Shown here: positions 11,619 through 24,479 of the stretch, piece after piece
Layout: every line of letters starts with the position of its first letter
How positions within the stretch are numbered: position 1 is the first letter of the stretch
From: Alligator mississippiensis
Lineage: Eukaryota > Chordata > Crocodylia > Alligatoridae
NCBI RefSeq assembly: GCF_030867095.1
Contig: NC_081831.1
Span: 63,750,716 to 63,814,715, forward strand
DNA: 64,000 nucleotides
Direction of reading: 5' to 3'
Translations under genes and position numbers: made by a program
Notes under the pieces: generated by a model
What the model saw: only the letters and a program-made list of their open reading frames with translations
What the model was told of the DNA's origin: nothing
The model's database searches: none

Positions 11619-14600
11619 GTGAGTGCGGGCCGGGCCGGGCGCGGAGCCGGGTGGGCGCTGCCATAAGCGCGGCCTGGGCCGGGAGGGGGAGGTCGCAGGT
11701 CCCGGCCCGGCCCGGCCCGGCCCGCTCGGGGGCGCTGGTAGCGGCTGTGGCCGCCTTTGTGTGCGGGGCTCCGCTCAGCCTGTGCTGCGACCTTCCCAGA
11801 CCTGTCTGTCCACCTGTGTCCCTGTCTGTCCGCCTGCCTCGAGCCCTGCATCGTTTGTACCCACCTGTATCCGTATGTTTACCCGCCCCTGTACCACGGA
11901 TCTACGTAGCTCTGTGACTTACCTGTATCCTTACATTGATCTACCTACCGATCTCCTTGCGTCCCCCTGTCCTGTAAGTCCCTGGCGTTGAGACTGAACC
12001 TGATGGCCCTTGCCCCTTTCTCCTCCAGTTCGTAGCCAAACCCGCAGTCCGTCTCCTCAGGCTGTAGCCCCCCCCCGAAACAAGACTGGCCAGATGATGG
12101 TTCAAACCGTGGGTCTGTTTTGCGCGGTCTCCTGTAGCGAGCCGGGGCAGGGAGCGGGCTGGTACGACTAGTGCTGTTTCCACGCTTCCTTTCTCCGTTG
12201 CAGCCTCCAGCATTTAAGGTCAAGAAAGTTGTGAATTTAAGGTCTGGGAAGTTGCCTTGGGTCAGCCGAGTCTCTTGGGGTTAGCCTGGTCTGTCTGTGC
12301 GGGAAATGAGGGGTTTGAATTTAAGGTCTAGGACCTTGCCTTAACCCCTCAGTTGAGTGTGTTAAGGGAACATTTTCCTGGCATCGGCTGGGGAAAATGA
12401 GGCCGGGAGAAGCTGTACTTGCTTATCCTTGAGCACTGAATGAGCCTCTCCGATGTGGAAAAAGAAGCCCTGTCTGCCTGACTTGCCAGTACTGCAGTTT
12501 CCTTCCCCCTTAAACTTGTCCCATGTAAACACTTATTAACACGCTTGCTTTTGATTCCACAGGCAGATATTTAAATATCATTGTTCTGCTCTCTTATCTA
12601 TTTCTCCTGAGTTAATTCTCCAAAATATTTCAGTGTCTCTTTCTGACACTGTTCCTTGTCATTGTGTGAGAAGGTTTGACGTGGTGATTTGGGGGGAACT
12701 CCTTCACGGTAGGATCGCCTATAAATGCAAGGGGACTAGACTCTGTGGCCCAAAAGGCCCTTTCCAGTCTTGGGTTTCTAACAGTCAAGCTTGATCTCAA
12801 GTGCTTAGCAGTGTGACTCATGGAGGCAAACCACTACTTTTAATTTTCAGATGCTGGGTTGAAAAAAATGGCCAGGTCCTGTTGTTTAGAGCAATGTCTA
12901 AATTGGGAGGGTGACCTGAAATTCGCTTGCAGAAATACTAGATTTATTGGACTCTTGTTTAAAGACACTATAGTTCATGTTCTGCTTAAATGCGTTCCTA
13001 TAGACCAGCTGTAATGTCCTCTGGAAGGGGGAGTTAGTGCCCACATTTCAGGTAATAATTCTGATGGTAGTCACCCGACTTCATTGCATGCCACTTCGGA
13101 AGATGGGGACTTTTCACTGACAGTAGTAGTTCTGACACTTCTTACCAAGTTGATTATCAGTACCAGTCATTCCTAGTAGGGTACCCACATTTAAATGCTA
13201 AAAATTCCACAAAATAGTGTTGTCCTCCAACTTCTCTTTGGAAGGAAGAAAACATGTCAAAATATTGTAGCAATGCAAACATCTAAGGCAAATCTTGGCC
13301 TCCGTATTTGTATCCTATGATGTGTAATATGTAACCTCAAGAATTTAGGAATTTTCATGGTTTGTAGCATCAAGCTCAGTGTTGATATGAGCAGGACTTT
13401 ACTTTGTTGACAACAAGGACAGTTGTGCCTGTTTTTGCTAGAGCTAAGTGTGGTTCCTAATGCTTTGGGCTACCAGGTAAATTGTAGAGGGAACCTGGTG
13501 ATGGGATGAGAAACTTTAAGGTTTTGCCAGACTGCCAGGAACCAAGATGGGCCGTTCTGTCTTATTTTGTTGCTGAGAAGGTTGTTTTGCAGGCTATAGT
13601 GGAACAATTCATATAATTTGAACTAAGCCAAGTAGATGCTGCCCATCTTTGCTGGTTGTCAAAGCCTCGATAAGCTCTTGCTTCAGTTCACTGCAGAGTG
13701 AAGTCTGCTTCTTCTCGACTGTTCTATGAAATAGGCTGATTATAAGCTGCTTTGCTTGTTTTAAGCCCTTTCCCCACCCCCACCCCAATCTTTTTTTGTT
13801 AGGATTGAACCATTTGAAGCTGTTGCTCATTTTAGTGTTCCTGAGACCATCTGTCTGACATGATGCCACAGAATTGTTTGCTTTGATGACTCTAATATAT
13901 CAGATAAAGGGTAGGTGTTTGTGAGCTCAGTGTGTATCCTCACTATATGACCAGAGCAGGTGGAGGACCTTGCTTGAGGCCTGCTAAGTTTGGGCTCAAA
14001 GTTGTATAAAAGCCTGCAGGCCAGGAAGAGGAAAAAAAAAAAAAGGTTGATTTAAGTTTTGTTGTTAACTCAGACATGTTTCCAAACCTCTTTGGGACAC
14101 GTGTCCCATTGTACTTCTCAACTGATACTTCAAAGTGGCTTCTAATACTGAATTTAGCTCCAAACATCATTCTCTTTTGCCAAAATTAGGTGTCACCCAG
14201 CAAGGACTAGAATACAGTATTTTTAAATAAAGTGTGCACTGTGCCAGGTCCTGCATATTAACTGAATATTTCATTGAGTTCCTCAGTTAATGTTGATTTT
14301 GTACTTTCTGGGCATGATCATATATAGGAGCCTGTGTATTACTTTTTTAGCTTGTGTAGGAGTTAAGTTACTTGACAGTCATTTTGTTGTTTGCTTGTAT
14401 TTCTGTTTGCTATTAATGGGATCTAAGTAATTCATTTGAGATCCAAAGTACTGGATATCCAGATCCCTGGCTTTGATTTGAAACTTACTGGGTTTGGGTT
14501 TTTTTGCTTTTATTGTAATGATTCTTTTCTGATTTTTGCTTCTTTAAGTGATTGTGGGAAGGACACAGGATTGTTTTACTTGGTCTTCTGACCTTTATGC

Positions 14601-16540
14601 AAACCACACTGAACAGCAGAGAACAGACACAGAAGCCATGCATTAGGAGGTTGTGAATGGGGAGAGGCAGAGGAATGCATATGTAAGAGGAATCTGCTTT
14701 CCAGTTCTGTAGCAGACTAATGGAGGCGTTGGGAGCTCTTCAGGAATAGCTGTTACATTTACACTATGCTTGTAAAAATATTCACTCACAAATGTAACAT
14801 GCTTACTACTTGCAACTACAGTGTGATGTAAATGAGTAGAGTGTAAGCAAGAGTAGATGACATGTGACTTAACTCTTGAGGTTTGATTCCTCTCTTACCT
14901 TTAAAGAGATCCATGAGTTAATGGGTGTTCTCAATTCCCCTTCAGCCAGGTGATAGATATCAGGATAGAGAAATAAAACCAGCTTTGGGGGTGGAGATCG
15001 GAGCCTGGGAGGCAGCAAGAGGAACTCTTGTTTTTCATGGGGTTTTTTCCTCATCCTCACCTGTCTGATGCTAAAACATTATGAACATGAAATAGTTGGC
15101 TTTTTTAAAACAAGTGCATTTTAGAGCTTGGGAAATTGCTAGGCTGAAAGCTGCTTTGATTGGATTTTTCTGTTTACACATAACATGGACAGTGAACTTA
15201 ACTGAAACCCCACCCAACAACCTACTTCCCACTGTGGTCAGGATCTGGGGGAAGTTCACTGTTCCTATCTCTGACTTCCCTGATACTGAGATGCTAGACC
15301 AGGGCCCAAGTACTGCAAATGGCTTTTTGATGGGCACTTACCTTATGGGAATTGGACAGAAGCCCCCCACCACTCATTCATGTGAGGCCACAACACTGTG
15401 CTTTGTTTGTAACTCCATCCCATCACAACCAAACAGGGCTGAATCCATAAGCAGGAGTTGGAAGGTCTTGTTTCTTCCTCCCTGAGCCATCCAATCTGCA
15501 TTTTTCCCTTCTTTTCCAATATAGGTTTATTTCTAACATTCTCTTTGGAAGCAATATAGATTTCATTTAAAAGACAATTTTGATCTTATTGTTTTAGAGG
15601 GAACACATATCTAAACTTTAGCCAGGGCATTATATGACAAGGCAGACCGCTGTCCTGGCATCTCAGGAACTTCCTGGAGAGACTTGGTATGTCTCTTTTA
15701 AAAAGAAAAAAAACATCAGTCGTAACATTTGTTTTATAACTAACAGATGACAAATGTCTGTCTGAGATGCAGGCGTAGTCCTCAGGCAAGTAAGGCCGTG
15801 TCTAAATCCACAAGATGTAACACTTTAATTACCAGTATACCAAGATAGCTTAAAGCAATAAAACGCCCTTTGCAGATGCTAGACCAGTTGAACCCTTCTG
15901 GAAATAGCTATTCTAGTTAAAGACGGTTAAGACCCCTTTTATAGTGATGTAACTGATGATACTAGGGGGGAAACTGCCTCTAAGCAAGGCAGATATAGTG
16001 ATATCAAACTTATTTAGATTATAATGTTTTAAGTTGCCCCTTTGGAGGTAGTTTTATGAAGGGTTGGTAATACTCTGGTACTCCAACACATTTTCTATTG
16101 CAAGAGGTTTTCAGAGTTTATTAATGAAGGTAACTTATGCAACAGTTTATTTTAGGTCTTGTGGAAGCATGTTTTAGCAGGTTCACATCTGTCAGTATCG
16201 ACCCCTACGAGAGTCTCTCTCAAAGCGTTAATGGCTCAAATAAATAATCTCTGTAATGTGCTGTTGCTTTGCACACTGCTTCTGGAATTTGTGTCTGATT
16301 TATTGGAGGGGGGGAGTGATATTTTTGTGTCTGTCACATAGAGCGCCTAATCTGTCTCTTGCATGAGCATGCACAAAGTCCTATGTCCTGTGGAGTAGGC
16401 TGGATTTAATTTATATGGGGAGATGTCCAGAAATATTCGGCTCTGCCTCTTGCTTTCCAGCCCTAACCCCCGCCTCCTGAATCCCTATCTCTTTCTGCCC
16501 TTCCCGCTTTGCTGTTTGCTGTATCCTAATATGGTAAAAT

Positions 16541-16990
16541 CAGGGACCTACTTAATTTGCAGTTTCATGGATTTCACAGAAGCCACAAAATCCAGGATTG
16601 TCTGCAAAATCCATAAAATCAACAAAAAGCCCCACCTTTATTTTTCTTAAGTGTTGGCTCCCCAGTGGTCCTCACTGCTTGGAAGAGAAGGCACTGGCTG
16701 GTGGGGCAGCACTAAGGGCAGCAGACAAGATAGTGGACACCCCCTCATTCCTTCTCCCCCCTCCAGGGCCGCTCTGCCAGTCAGGGCTGTGAGGCAGGGC
16801 AGCCAGCAGCAATCAAGATGATGGCCACCCCCTTGTCCCGTGTCCCCCCCCCCCCCCCCCCCCCCCCCGGGTCCTCTCTGCCAATCACTGAAATCAGGGC
16901 TGCAGTGAAATGCTTGCAAAATTTGGCTCTGCGCACCATGAGGGGGCTGTGAAAAACCCTTTGTCTCGCAGTGATTTAGGTAGGTCTCTA
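16541..16990 (+). mobile_element. hAT-like non-autonomous element, copy 1 (450 bp)
   Basis: Terminal inverted repeats: CAGGGACCTACTTAATTTGC at left, and the reverse complement TAGAGACCTACCTAAATCAC at right. Flanking 8-mers GGTAAAAT (16533-16540) and GGTATAAT (16991-16998) differ at one base and fit the 8-bp target duplication of hAT transposons. The interior includes a GCAGTTTCATGGATTTCA block and a 25-base cytosine run at 16844-16868. The same family occurs at 33913-34305. No transposase ORF. Confidence 0.8.
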
Positions 16991-17744
16991 GGTATAATCA
17001 GTCCGGCATATCTAATTTGTTTTGTCATCAAATTCAGTTGTTGTGGTCCCCCTGGAGGGTTGGAGAGTACTTGCTTTTGGGTGTTTGGCAACCAGGTGAA
17101 AAAGGAAGTTCTTTGGTACTGTGGAGGAGCCGTCTCTCTCCTTTCTCCCCCTTTGGGGTGGGCTAAGGGTGGGCAGGACTTGTAGGGTTTAAACTCCTCA
17201 TTTTCTCCATCTTTCCCAAAAAATCCTGGTTGCTAGTTCCTGCCCTATTAACTCCTTCTCTTGTATCTACATTCCACTCTGATGGAGAAAAAGGTCAGCA
17301 GTGAAATAATTAAGTGTTGGCATTTCAAACTATCCTTGATGGGGTTCAGAGCAGTATCACAAATGAGATTAAAGGGATCCCGGCTTTCTGAACAGTCTGT
17401 GAGCTTGGGGTGATGTTGCTGCATTTCATCACTTCTGAGTGAGAAACAGTTGTTTTAAATGAAAATTGGAGCATGATTAAGTGCTCTTTATGCAACTGAA
17501 TTGTCTTTTTATATGTGGGGTCCTCATATGGAAGTTTATTTTAGGATTGTGAGGCCTGGTCTACACCTAAGCTAACTGTGTTGATCAACAAAGTTGTGAC
17601 ATACATTTGCTTCATTATCAAAGATATGCATACTTGTAAAAACTTCAGCGGTAATGGAGTTGTATCCGTATAACTGATAAAGCTTATTTTCACACACCAT
17701 AGAGAAGTAGCACTCCTTTAACTCTAGGATGGAGAAAGGTAGTT
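16991..17744. other. Intronic sequence, no clear feature
   Basis: No gene signal. GCCTGGTCTACACCTAAGCT at 17553 resembles the terminus of reptile DNA transposons ('cctggtctacac'), but I found no matching opposite end, so it is not called as an element. Confidence 0.35.
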
Positions 17745-17815
17745 AGAAGTGTTAGTCTGAAGTCAGGCAGAAGGCAGGACACAGTGGTACCTTGTAGGTC
17801 TCTCTGAATTAGTCT
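17745..17815 (+). repeat. Dispersed 'GTTAGTCTGAAG' repeat, copy A
   Basis: GTGTTAGTCTGAAGTCAGGC AGAAGGCAGGACACAGTGGT resembles a widespread reptile repeat that starts with a 'gtagccgtgttggtct' phrase. Related copies lie at 21040-21140, 39600-40060, 42245-42325 and 53045-53150. I suspect a Penelope-like element tail, but the class is not established from this window. Confidence 0.5.
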
Positions 17816-18690
17816 CTAAGGGCGCCTGTACACAAGCAGTGATGCTGCTCCGATGTACCATAGCACGTCAGAGTAGGCTTGATTAATCGAGTCTGCAGGA
17901 GCATGGTAATTACCGTGCTGCAGCATCTTATGTATTAGCATCCCCATGCTTAAAAAATGGCGTGGGGGTGCTTTAACTAAAGCTCATTCAACAAGCTTTT
18001 AGGGCCATTTTGGTTGGGGCTGCCCTGTGATTCTTCCCCACTGCCAGTGCCACCACCCCATGGGCCTGAGGCAGCCTGGAGGTGGTGCGGTGTGGCAGCA
18101 GTGGGCAGGAGCCCCCAGCACAGGCTCTGGGCAGCTACAGCCAGAAGGGCCCTGGAAGCAGTGTGTGCGCCTGCTGCTGTGTCCTGCTTTTGCTGCTCAT
18201 CATGGGCAGGACCACCTCTCTTTCCACCTTCCCTCCCCCCCCACTGTCCTGCACCTCCAGCATTGTCCCGCAGCTTACACCAGCTGCCAGCCTGTGTGTT
18301 GGAAGTAGCACCAAGCGGGCACTGGCATCAGCTGCGGATGCAGGCAGCTGGTTCCTACTGGGGATCAGGGTGTCCTCCTTGGTCTGCGGGTAACAATGCT
18401 GTGTCAATTGTGATCCCAGGCAGTCACCCTAGTCCCCGGCAGGAACTTGCAGACAGCATCCACAGCTCATGCAAGTGTGTACCCAGCGCTGCTTTTGGTG
18501 TGCGGGGCAGCTGTGGATGGGGCTGGGATGTGCCCGCCTGCCATCACTATGCCGCAGCTGGAGCTGCCAGCTCCCTATGGGCTGGATCTTATGATTTTGC
18601 AGCTGCTGACCTGCATGCCAGACGTAATCAGTTTGCAGGCCAAATCCAGCCCACGGGCTGTATTTTGTCCACTACTGTTTTAGGTTCTTA
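17816..18690 (-). mobile_element. Composite DNA-transposon region ending in a hAT terminus
   Basis: The right end, reverse complemented, reads AGTAGTGGACAAAATACAGC followed by CCGTGGGCTGGATTTGGCC. It is the same terminus family as at 948 and 63713. The interior is GC-rich. The left part starts near CTAAGGGCGCCTGTACACAA, which looks like the edge of a second inverted-repeat element, so this block may be two insertions. The 246-codon ORF at 18014-18754 covers it and reflects composition, not a recognisable protein. Confidence 0.5.
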
Positions 18691-18714
18691 TCTTTACTTT
18701 GATATAGATTCCTT

Positions 18715-18815
18715 TGCAGCTTTGAGAAATTCCTTAATTCATCATGTCTCATAAGGTAGGGATGATGGTAGTCTTCCCTCCCTGGCAGTTGGGAGAATTA
18801 ATTGGTCATCCTCTG
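18715..18815 (+). mobile_element. MIR-type SINE fragment
   Basis: GAGAAATTCCTTAATTCATC, then GATGATGGTAGTCTTCCCTC and GGCAGTTGGGAGAATTAATT, parallels the central and 3' parts of MIR ('cttaacctctctg...gataatagtacctacctc...gttgtgaggattaaat'). Confidence 0.5.
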
Positions 18816-21034
18816 AGTGTGAATCCTTGCTTATTGCAAGTTCTTCACTGGGAACCTGCACTTGGATGGGGGCAGCAGGCAGGCAACATTGGTCCCTGCT
18901 TGGTGGGGGCTAAAAGGCAGCTGGGGAAGACTCTAGCTGACCCCCTAGATGGAACCCTGCTGCGTCCCCTTCCCACTTCCCCTCCTGTCCCTCCCCTCCT
19001 TCATCCCACTTGCCCTGCCAATCAGTGGGCCCCAGACCCTGCAAAATCAGGCCTAGGGGCTGTACAGGAACCAGGAAATTGCTAGCCCCCTCGTGCTCAG
19101 CCCTCTGCCACCCCAGCCCTGTCAGAGAGGGCCCCCAGTTGTCCCCAGGCCTTGTTTACCCCAAGGGCTGCAGGAGGCAAAGTGAGCATGAGCCAGCAGT
19201 GGCTGGTCTCAGATTCTCAGGCCGTGCCCACTTCACCTCCCGCTCTGGACAGGGCTTAGGGTTTTGTGCCCTTTTTGCAAGCAGCTTCTTGCAGGCTGGA
19301 ACTCTGCCAGCCGGTGGAGAAGGGGAAACCTGTAGTTTTCGGCTTTAAAAGGGAAAATCTGCATTTTTCTCCTTTAAGAGGGAAAATGCATATTTTTCCT
19401 CAGGAAACAAAACCGGGATCATTGCTAATAATCTGCTGCTACATAATGAATGGCTATAGCAGACCTGTTTGCTATAGAAAGTGTAATTTTACATGAAGGA
19501 GACTGATTTGACAAGCTAAGATGTGATGTATTAAAGAAGTAAAATGGGTGACATCTTCTTGAGCCTCTGGGGTGCAGAGAGGCAGGGAGCTTTCCTTACC
19601 TTTCAAACATCACAGCTATCAAAATAAGCAAGCCTGGATTAATTTTTTAACTTTCCTAGCAAAGCTCTAAGAGCCCAGCTTGATCCCTTACCACTGACAG
19701 AGGCACTTTCTTTGCAAAAATTGGGAGAAAAAAAATCTTTTGCAACTTGCCACTGTAGTTAAGGGTGTGTCTGCACTCTAGATCTGGGGCTTGCAGACTG
19801 GATCCAACCCACGGATGCGGGAATTCTTCATCATTTGGTGGCAGAAGGCTTTGGCTGTGGGTGTTCACCATGTGCCCCTGCAGGGACAAGCAGCAATGGC
19901 TGAGTGCTAGGGTGCCTGCCCAGCCACTTGCCTCTAACCCGGGGTGGGGTCATTCTGGCTTCAGCTGAAAAAGGTTGCCTGTGCTTGCTCTGTTGACTGT
20001 GGATCTTTGCCACAGTTAGGAGCATCTGTATAAGGACATTTTTCTCGGTTGCAGCATGATCAAACAAGTTCACCTATAAGGGTAATACTTTCCTTGTTTC
20101 TTTCTGTGCTGTAGGAGAAAGAAAATTGTTTTCTACATAGTGGATGGGAAATACTAGAGAGGTATAGAGACTTGCTTTGTCCAGTGAGGACCCTTTCATG
20201 AAGGGGGTTTCTAGATACTTTTGTACAAATAATTTGGAAAATTAGAACACCCCAGTTAAAGTAGGTAAGATTTAGATGATCTCCCCCATTAAGTATTAAT
20301 AAAGCCATTCCTTATGATGGGATACATGAGATTTACGTTCCTGTTACCAGCCCTAACATTATTTCTACCATCAGTACACTTTCATCCATGGTAGCAGTGC
20401 TGGTACGACTACTACAGAGATCTTCAGGCAGTTTCTGGTGTTTTAAGCTACCATGTTACTTTGAATGAGTTAGTCTTGATGACTGTGGCTGAGTTTATTC
20501 CACTCTAGGATAAACAGATCTAGGCTGAAAAAAGCCCAGTGCACAGGGCAGATGAGGTGCTTTTTGTCAGCATGTTTGCTGTTGTTTTTCCTATTCCCTT
20601 TCTCTGTTAATATTTTTGTCCCTGCTAATCATATTTTTCTAGTGTCTATAAATATCCCTGTGGTTACAGTTGCGGGTGTGAGTTGATCTCAGTACTGAGA
20701 GTGCCAAAACGAACTTTTATAATGCTTTTCTTTATTTTTGCAAGGTTTCTTATTCTTTTCTTTTCTTTTTTTTTAATTTTGCTTCTGTGCCACTTGCAAC
20801 AGGAAAATATATTTTATTGTAAGACTGGAACATTTTCTTAGCAATGTTGTCTGCCCCAAGGGACTTTTTCATTAAGTTGTGTTCTTGAAGTAGCCTTCCC
20901 AGATGATCTAATATGAAGCAGAATTCTAGTGAAAAAAGTTATTTTTTTAACTGGGACTTATTTGAGGCAACTTGGGTCAATTTTAACCTGCTAGTTAAGG
21001 TAAAAATGTTAAAAATCATGAGATACTTATGTTG
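18816..21034. other. Intronic, partly GC-rich, no assigned feature
   Basis: 18.85-19.35 kb is GC-rich with several overlapping ORFs lacking any signature. A block near 19785-19820 (GGGGCTTGCAGACTGGATCC) recalls the hAT interiors elsewhere in the window. The remainder is AT-rich and unassigned. Confidence 0.35.
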
Positions 21035-21039
21035 CAGGG

Positions 21040-21140
21040 GTTTAGGTTGTAGTGGTGTTGGTCTAAGGACATAGGCAGACAAGGTTCCTGTCTAATAAAA
21101 GATATCAAATTCACCCAAGGAACCTTGTCTGCCTGAGATA
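21040..21140 (+). repeat. Dispersed 'GTTGGTCTAAGG' repeat, copy B, with fold-back
   Basis: TTGTAGTGGTGTTGGTCTAA GGACATAGGCAGACAAGG matches the copy at 42245-42325 in reverse orientation. Within it, GGCAGACAAGGTTCC (21074-21088) and GGAACCTTGTCTGCC (21119-21133) form a perfect 15-bp inverted repeat around a 30-base loop. Confidence 0.6.
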
Positions 21141-21778
21141 CTTATAGGCCTTTCTGGAAGTTTTTTGTGCTTAAATGACTTCTGTATATTTGATTATTGA
21201 GCCTAAAGGGTCCATTTGAGTTGGGTTTTCAAGATTTACTTCACAATGATGAGGACTAGAAACTCCTTTATTTTTTTTCTTTCCTAAATGGAAGATGGTT
21301 TTCTTACCTAATTATAAGATAGGGCTTTAAAATTGAGGGAGTTGCCAACAGAGATTTAGGTGGAGTCTTTTTTTTTTTTTCTGTGAAAACAAGCTGCTAA
21401 GGCATTCAACCTTTCATATCCAGATGAGGTTTAGAGTTGGTTTAAGACTGATCTAATATCTGGGTTAAGATTAGATGATGATCTTGCCAACTGCTCTCAT
21501 GAGCTTTAAACTGGATAAAAGGTCCCTTTTGTTCTTTTGAATATCAGAGCTGTAGAGGTGGCTTCTATCCAAGAACTGATTGCACAATCACCACCATCCC
21601 TAATTGCACTTCAGAAGGCCTTAAATCTGAGCCTAGAGTTTTGATCAATTTGTTGTTCTTCAGAGGACTGGTGACTGAGCAGCCACCTTTTCAATAGAAA
21701 TTGCTCATTGCAAGAGGCATATACTCTTTGCCATAGCTTTTTGTTTCCCTTTGAGCAAGCTGGGTATTATTAATACCA

Positions 21779-22579
21779 TATTTACTCAAGTATAAGATGA
21801 CCCTGACTATAAGACAACCCCCCTCATACTTAGCTTCCACGTATAGAAAATTAATAAACTTGGTATAATTTTCCAGAATCTGAGTATTAGAGGGGTGTCT
21901 TGACTCTTCCTCTCTGCCCCACCGCTTCCCCTTCCCACTGCTACAGCAGGGAAAGCAGTGGCTGGGACGGGAGGGGTTGGGTGGTCCCCTGCCCTTTGCT
22001 CCACCCACTTTTTTTTCCACTGCAGCCTTCCTACCACCTCCACACCACCCATGCCCAGCTCCCCACAGCCTCTCCCTCTTCCCCCCACCAACACCCCAGT
22101 TTCTGCTTTTCCCCCCCCCACAACTTCCCAGCCTCTGCCTCTTCCCTTCCCACACTCCTTTACTGTCAGATGCTGCTTGGGCTACTCCTTCCTGGAGTGC
22201 GGCACGTGGAAGCTCAGTCCTTGCTTGGCCATGCAGCAGTGTAGGGGCTGCTGATTGGCCAGACAGGAGGAAAGCGTTTTCATGTGCTCTGTGCCTGGGA
22301 GAGACCCCAGCCCAAGCCAGAGCTGAGCTGTGCCTGACAGCAACGGGGAGGGAAGGGTTTGGGGGGAGAGGGGGGGCAGAAGCTGCAGAGGGGAATTGGA
22401 GGGGTAGGAAGCTTCTGTGGGTCTGATCCTGGCCCCTACCCAGGCTCAGGGCCAGAGTCAGAGCTACAGCAGCTGCCTGCTCCCCCCTCCTCTTTGCATG
22501 CAACTATAAGACGAGGGGCACCCCCCCCCCCCAGCATGCTGATTGCGGGGGACAATCTTGTCTTATATTTGAGTCAATA
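21779..22579. mobile_element. Inverted-repeat DNA transposon with 'ACTCAAGTATAAG' termini
   Basis: Left end TATTTACTCAAGTATAAGA (21779-21797) pairs with right end TATTGACTCAAATATAAGA (reverse complement of 22561-22579), 17 of 19 positions. Subterminal ACTATAAGAC motifs occur on both sides (about 21810 and 22503). The interior is GC-rich, with long C/G runs and no transposase. The 270-codon minus ORF and several plus ORFs here are compositional. Target duplication unclear and superfamily unassigned. Confidence 0.7.
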
Positions 22580-23074
22580 CACTATTACTGCTTAGCTTTC
22601 TCTCTTCTCCCCCTCCTCCTTCAAACCGCCAAGACTTCAGAATCGGAGGTCCTGTGCTTGCCTTGGAGGATTCCTGAGCTAACTGCAAAGCATGGTTGGG
22701 GTGTGATAGGTCTGAAGGAAAAAGTGGTATATGTTTTGACAAGACTTAGCCTCTGGAAAACAAAGTTGTCTCTTTAAATTTCACTCCACCCTTTCTATTC
22801 CTGCTTTGGTAGTTGGGCATTGGTCAGGGGTTAAAAGGGAGGAAAGAGCATTATCTTGCAACATAATAATGTTGTTAATCACAACTTCCTTTTGTGACCT
22901 CTGACTTCAAAGCATTTGCTTGTCACTTGACAAGCTTCTAGACTGGGTGGTATGTGGCTGTTCTGTGTAGGTCATAAAACCGTGCTTTCCTATTGAGTAT
23001 CTTTAAAGGTATCCATAAAACTAGCCAGATAGGCATATAGATATAATTCCTTCCCCCTCATCCCACTTTCCACC

Positions 23075-23165
23075 TCCATCAGCAGGATGAACCTGAGGAG
23101 CAGAGCAGTTGAATTGTCCAAGGTCACACAGCACAGCTAGAAATACTGCTTAATGGCTGCTTAAA
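23075..23165 (+). mobile_element. MIR-type SINE fragment
   Basis: GAATTGTCCAAGGTCACACA followed by GCACAGCTAGAAATACTGCT matches the highly conserved 'gacttgcccaaggtcacacagctag' phrase of MIR elements. Confidence 0.55.
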
Positions 23166-24479
23166 AGCTTTAATACTGTAGAAGTATTGGTCTGTTGTAC
23201 GGAAGGGGTATGCCTGTGTAGAGACATGTTAAAGGGTTGTCTGTACCTTTGCCTGTACTTTCAGTGTCTGTATGAATGCCTGTCTATTCTGACATACTGC
23301 CCTTGCCTGCCAGAGTCTATAGTAGTAGGGGGAGAAGAGTTCAATGTTACAAATAGCTGGCTTTGGTCTACAATGTTCTAGTAACCATTATTTTAATATA
23401 ATTACAGGCTGTCACCATCTGTTTTCTTAACTGCTAATTTTTGTCAGCAGGGTGAACACACCAAGGTTGTCATTAATAAAAGAAGCAAATAAACATTCTT
23501 ATTTTCTCCAGGCCCAGATTCCCCAAAGACTTGAGAACAAATCTTTCTTCTCAGGTTTTGCCCTTGAGTCACAGCAATGAAGAGCCCATGTTTTGGGTGT
23601 GTTTGTCATATAGGATCTTTATTTAAACTCCATGAAAAGCTTTTCTGGCCTCATACCAGAAAAATTCTAAGCTGCAGGCAGAAGAAGCCAGCAGTGCATT
23701 ACAATTTTCATTGGATTTATTCTCTCTCCCATTCTCACCCCTGCAAAAGATATCTTTTTTTTATTGATGTCAAGCCAGCATCAGATTAAAACCTTTCTCT
23801 GGTGTTCCTGAGCTAATCTCATCAGGGAGGTTTGTATTGAACTGCTTTTTAATACAATTTTCACTCTTCTGAAAGATGTTTTAGAAACAACTGAAATCTA
23901 GTACAAAAAATGTTCCCTTTACTCAGATGTGCAGCATAATTGTTAAGGATTGCTTATTGATTTGGTTCATTGTGTAAATATTTAATAAAAGGTACAGCCA
24001 GAGGATACTGGAACATTTTTCATGGTGAAATGAGTCTGGAGAGTCAGTCCACTTCTTTGTGGAGATGAATACATGTGTATTCACATATGGACACACTCCC
24101 ACCCACCCACCTTCCAACTAGGCCTGGCTGACAGCTTGGAGCCTGGAAGCAAGGTGAATGAATCGGAGAGTGCAAACCTTCTTATATGCCAAATACCATC
24201 TCACAGCTGTTCAAACTGAAGAGACACTACTGCTGTGGTATGGATGAAACGGAGGCTTACCACGCTAGCATCCCAGCAGTCATCATTGCCATTATATTCA
24301 TCCGAGGAGTAAGAACAAAAGGAACTAATATACAAAGTCGGTTGCGGTGGTCTCACTAGTTAGTGTTTCAGCTCTTGTTGTGAATGTGCCTAAGCTCTTG
24401 TTGCATCTATTCAGAATATTTCCAAGCCAAGCACTGATTTTGTGTTTCTCTTCTCTCTCTCTCTGTCTCTTCACTTTAG

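Larger units (their letters stand above)
11619..24479 (+). other. AMER1: AMER1 intron 1 (12.9 kb)
   Basis: Bounded by the GTGAGTG donor at 11619 and a very strong acceptor at 24478-24479: a pyrimidine tract at about 24447-24477 rich in CT, then TTTAG|A. From about 11.8 to 16.5 kb no repeat or gene is recognised, apart from a CTGTC-rich stretch at 11800-11960. The distal half holds hAT, MIR and other inverted-repeat elements listed separately. ORFs in the intron show no protein signature. Confidence 0.7.

Noticed and set aside
11568..11666. Exon 1 ATG as an alternative AMER1 N-terminus
   Set aside because: Spliced to exon 2 it stops at 24512 in a frame different from AMER1; unspliced it runs only a few more codons beyond the donor. 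It is treated as a uORF.
11028..11851. Long minus-strand ORFs (histidine/threonine-rich, proline/arginine-rich) over the promoter
   Set aside because: They are translations of the TG repeat and CpG island and show only low-complexity sequence.
15096..15485. 129-codon plus-strand ORF in intron 1
   Set aside because: No recognisable domain or codon pattern; the length is possible by chance in a 64-kb window. A conservation test would be needed to keep it.
18014..18754. 246-codon plus-strand ORF in intron 1
   Set aside because: It lies in a GC-rich transposon block, ends in hAT terminus sequence, overlaps other ORFs in other frames and has no recognisable domain.
21691..22503. 270-codon minus-strand ORF
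   Set aside because: It spans most of an inverted-repeat DNA transposon with long C/G runs; glycine/arginine-rich composition, no transposase motif, and competing ORFs on the other strand.
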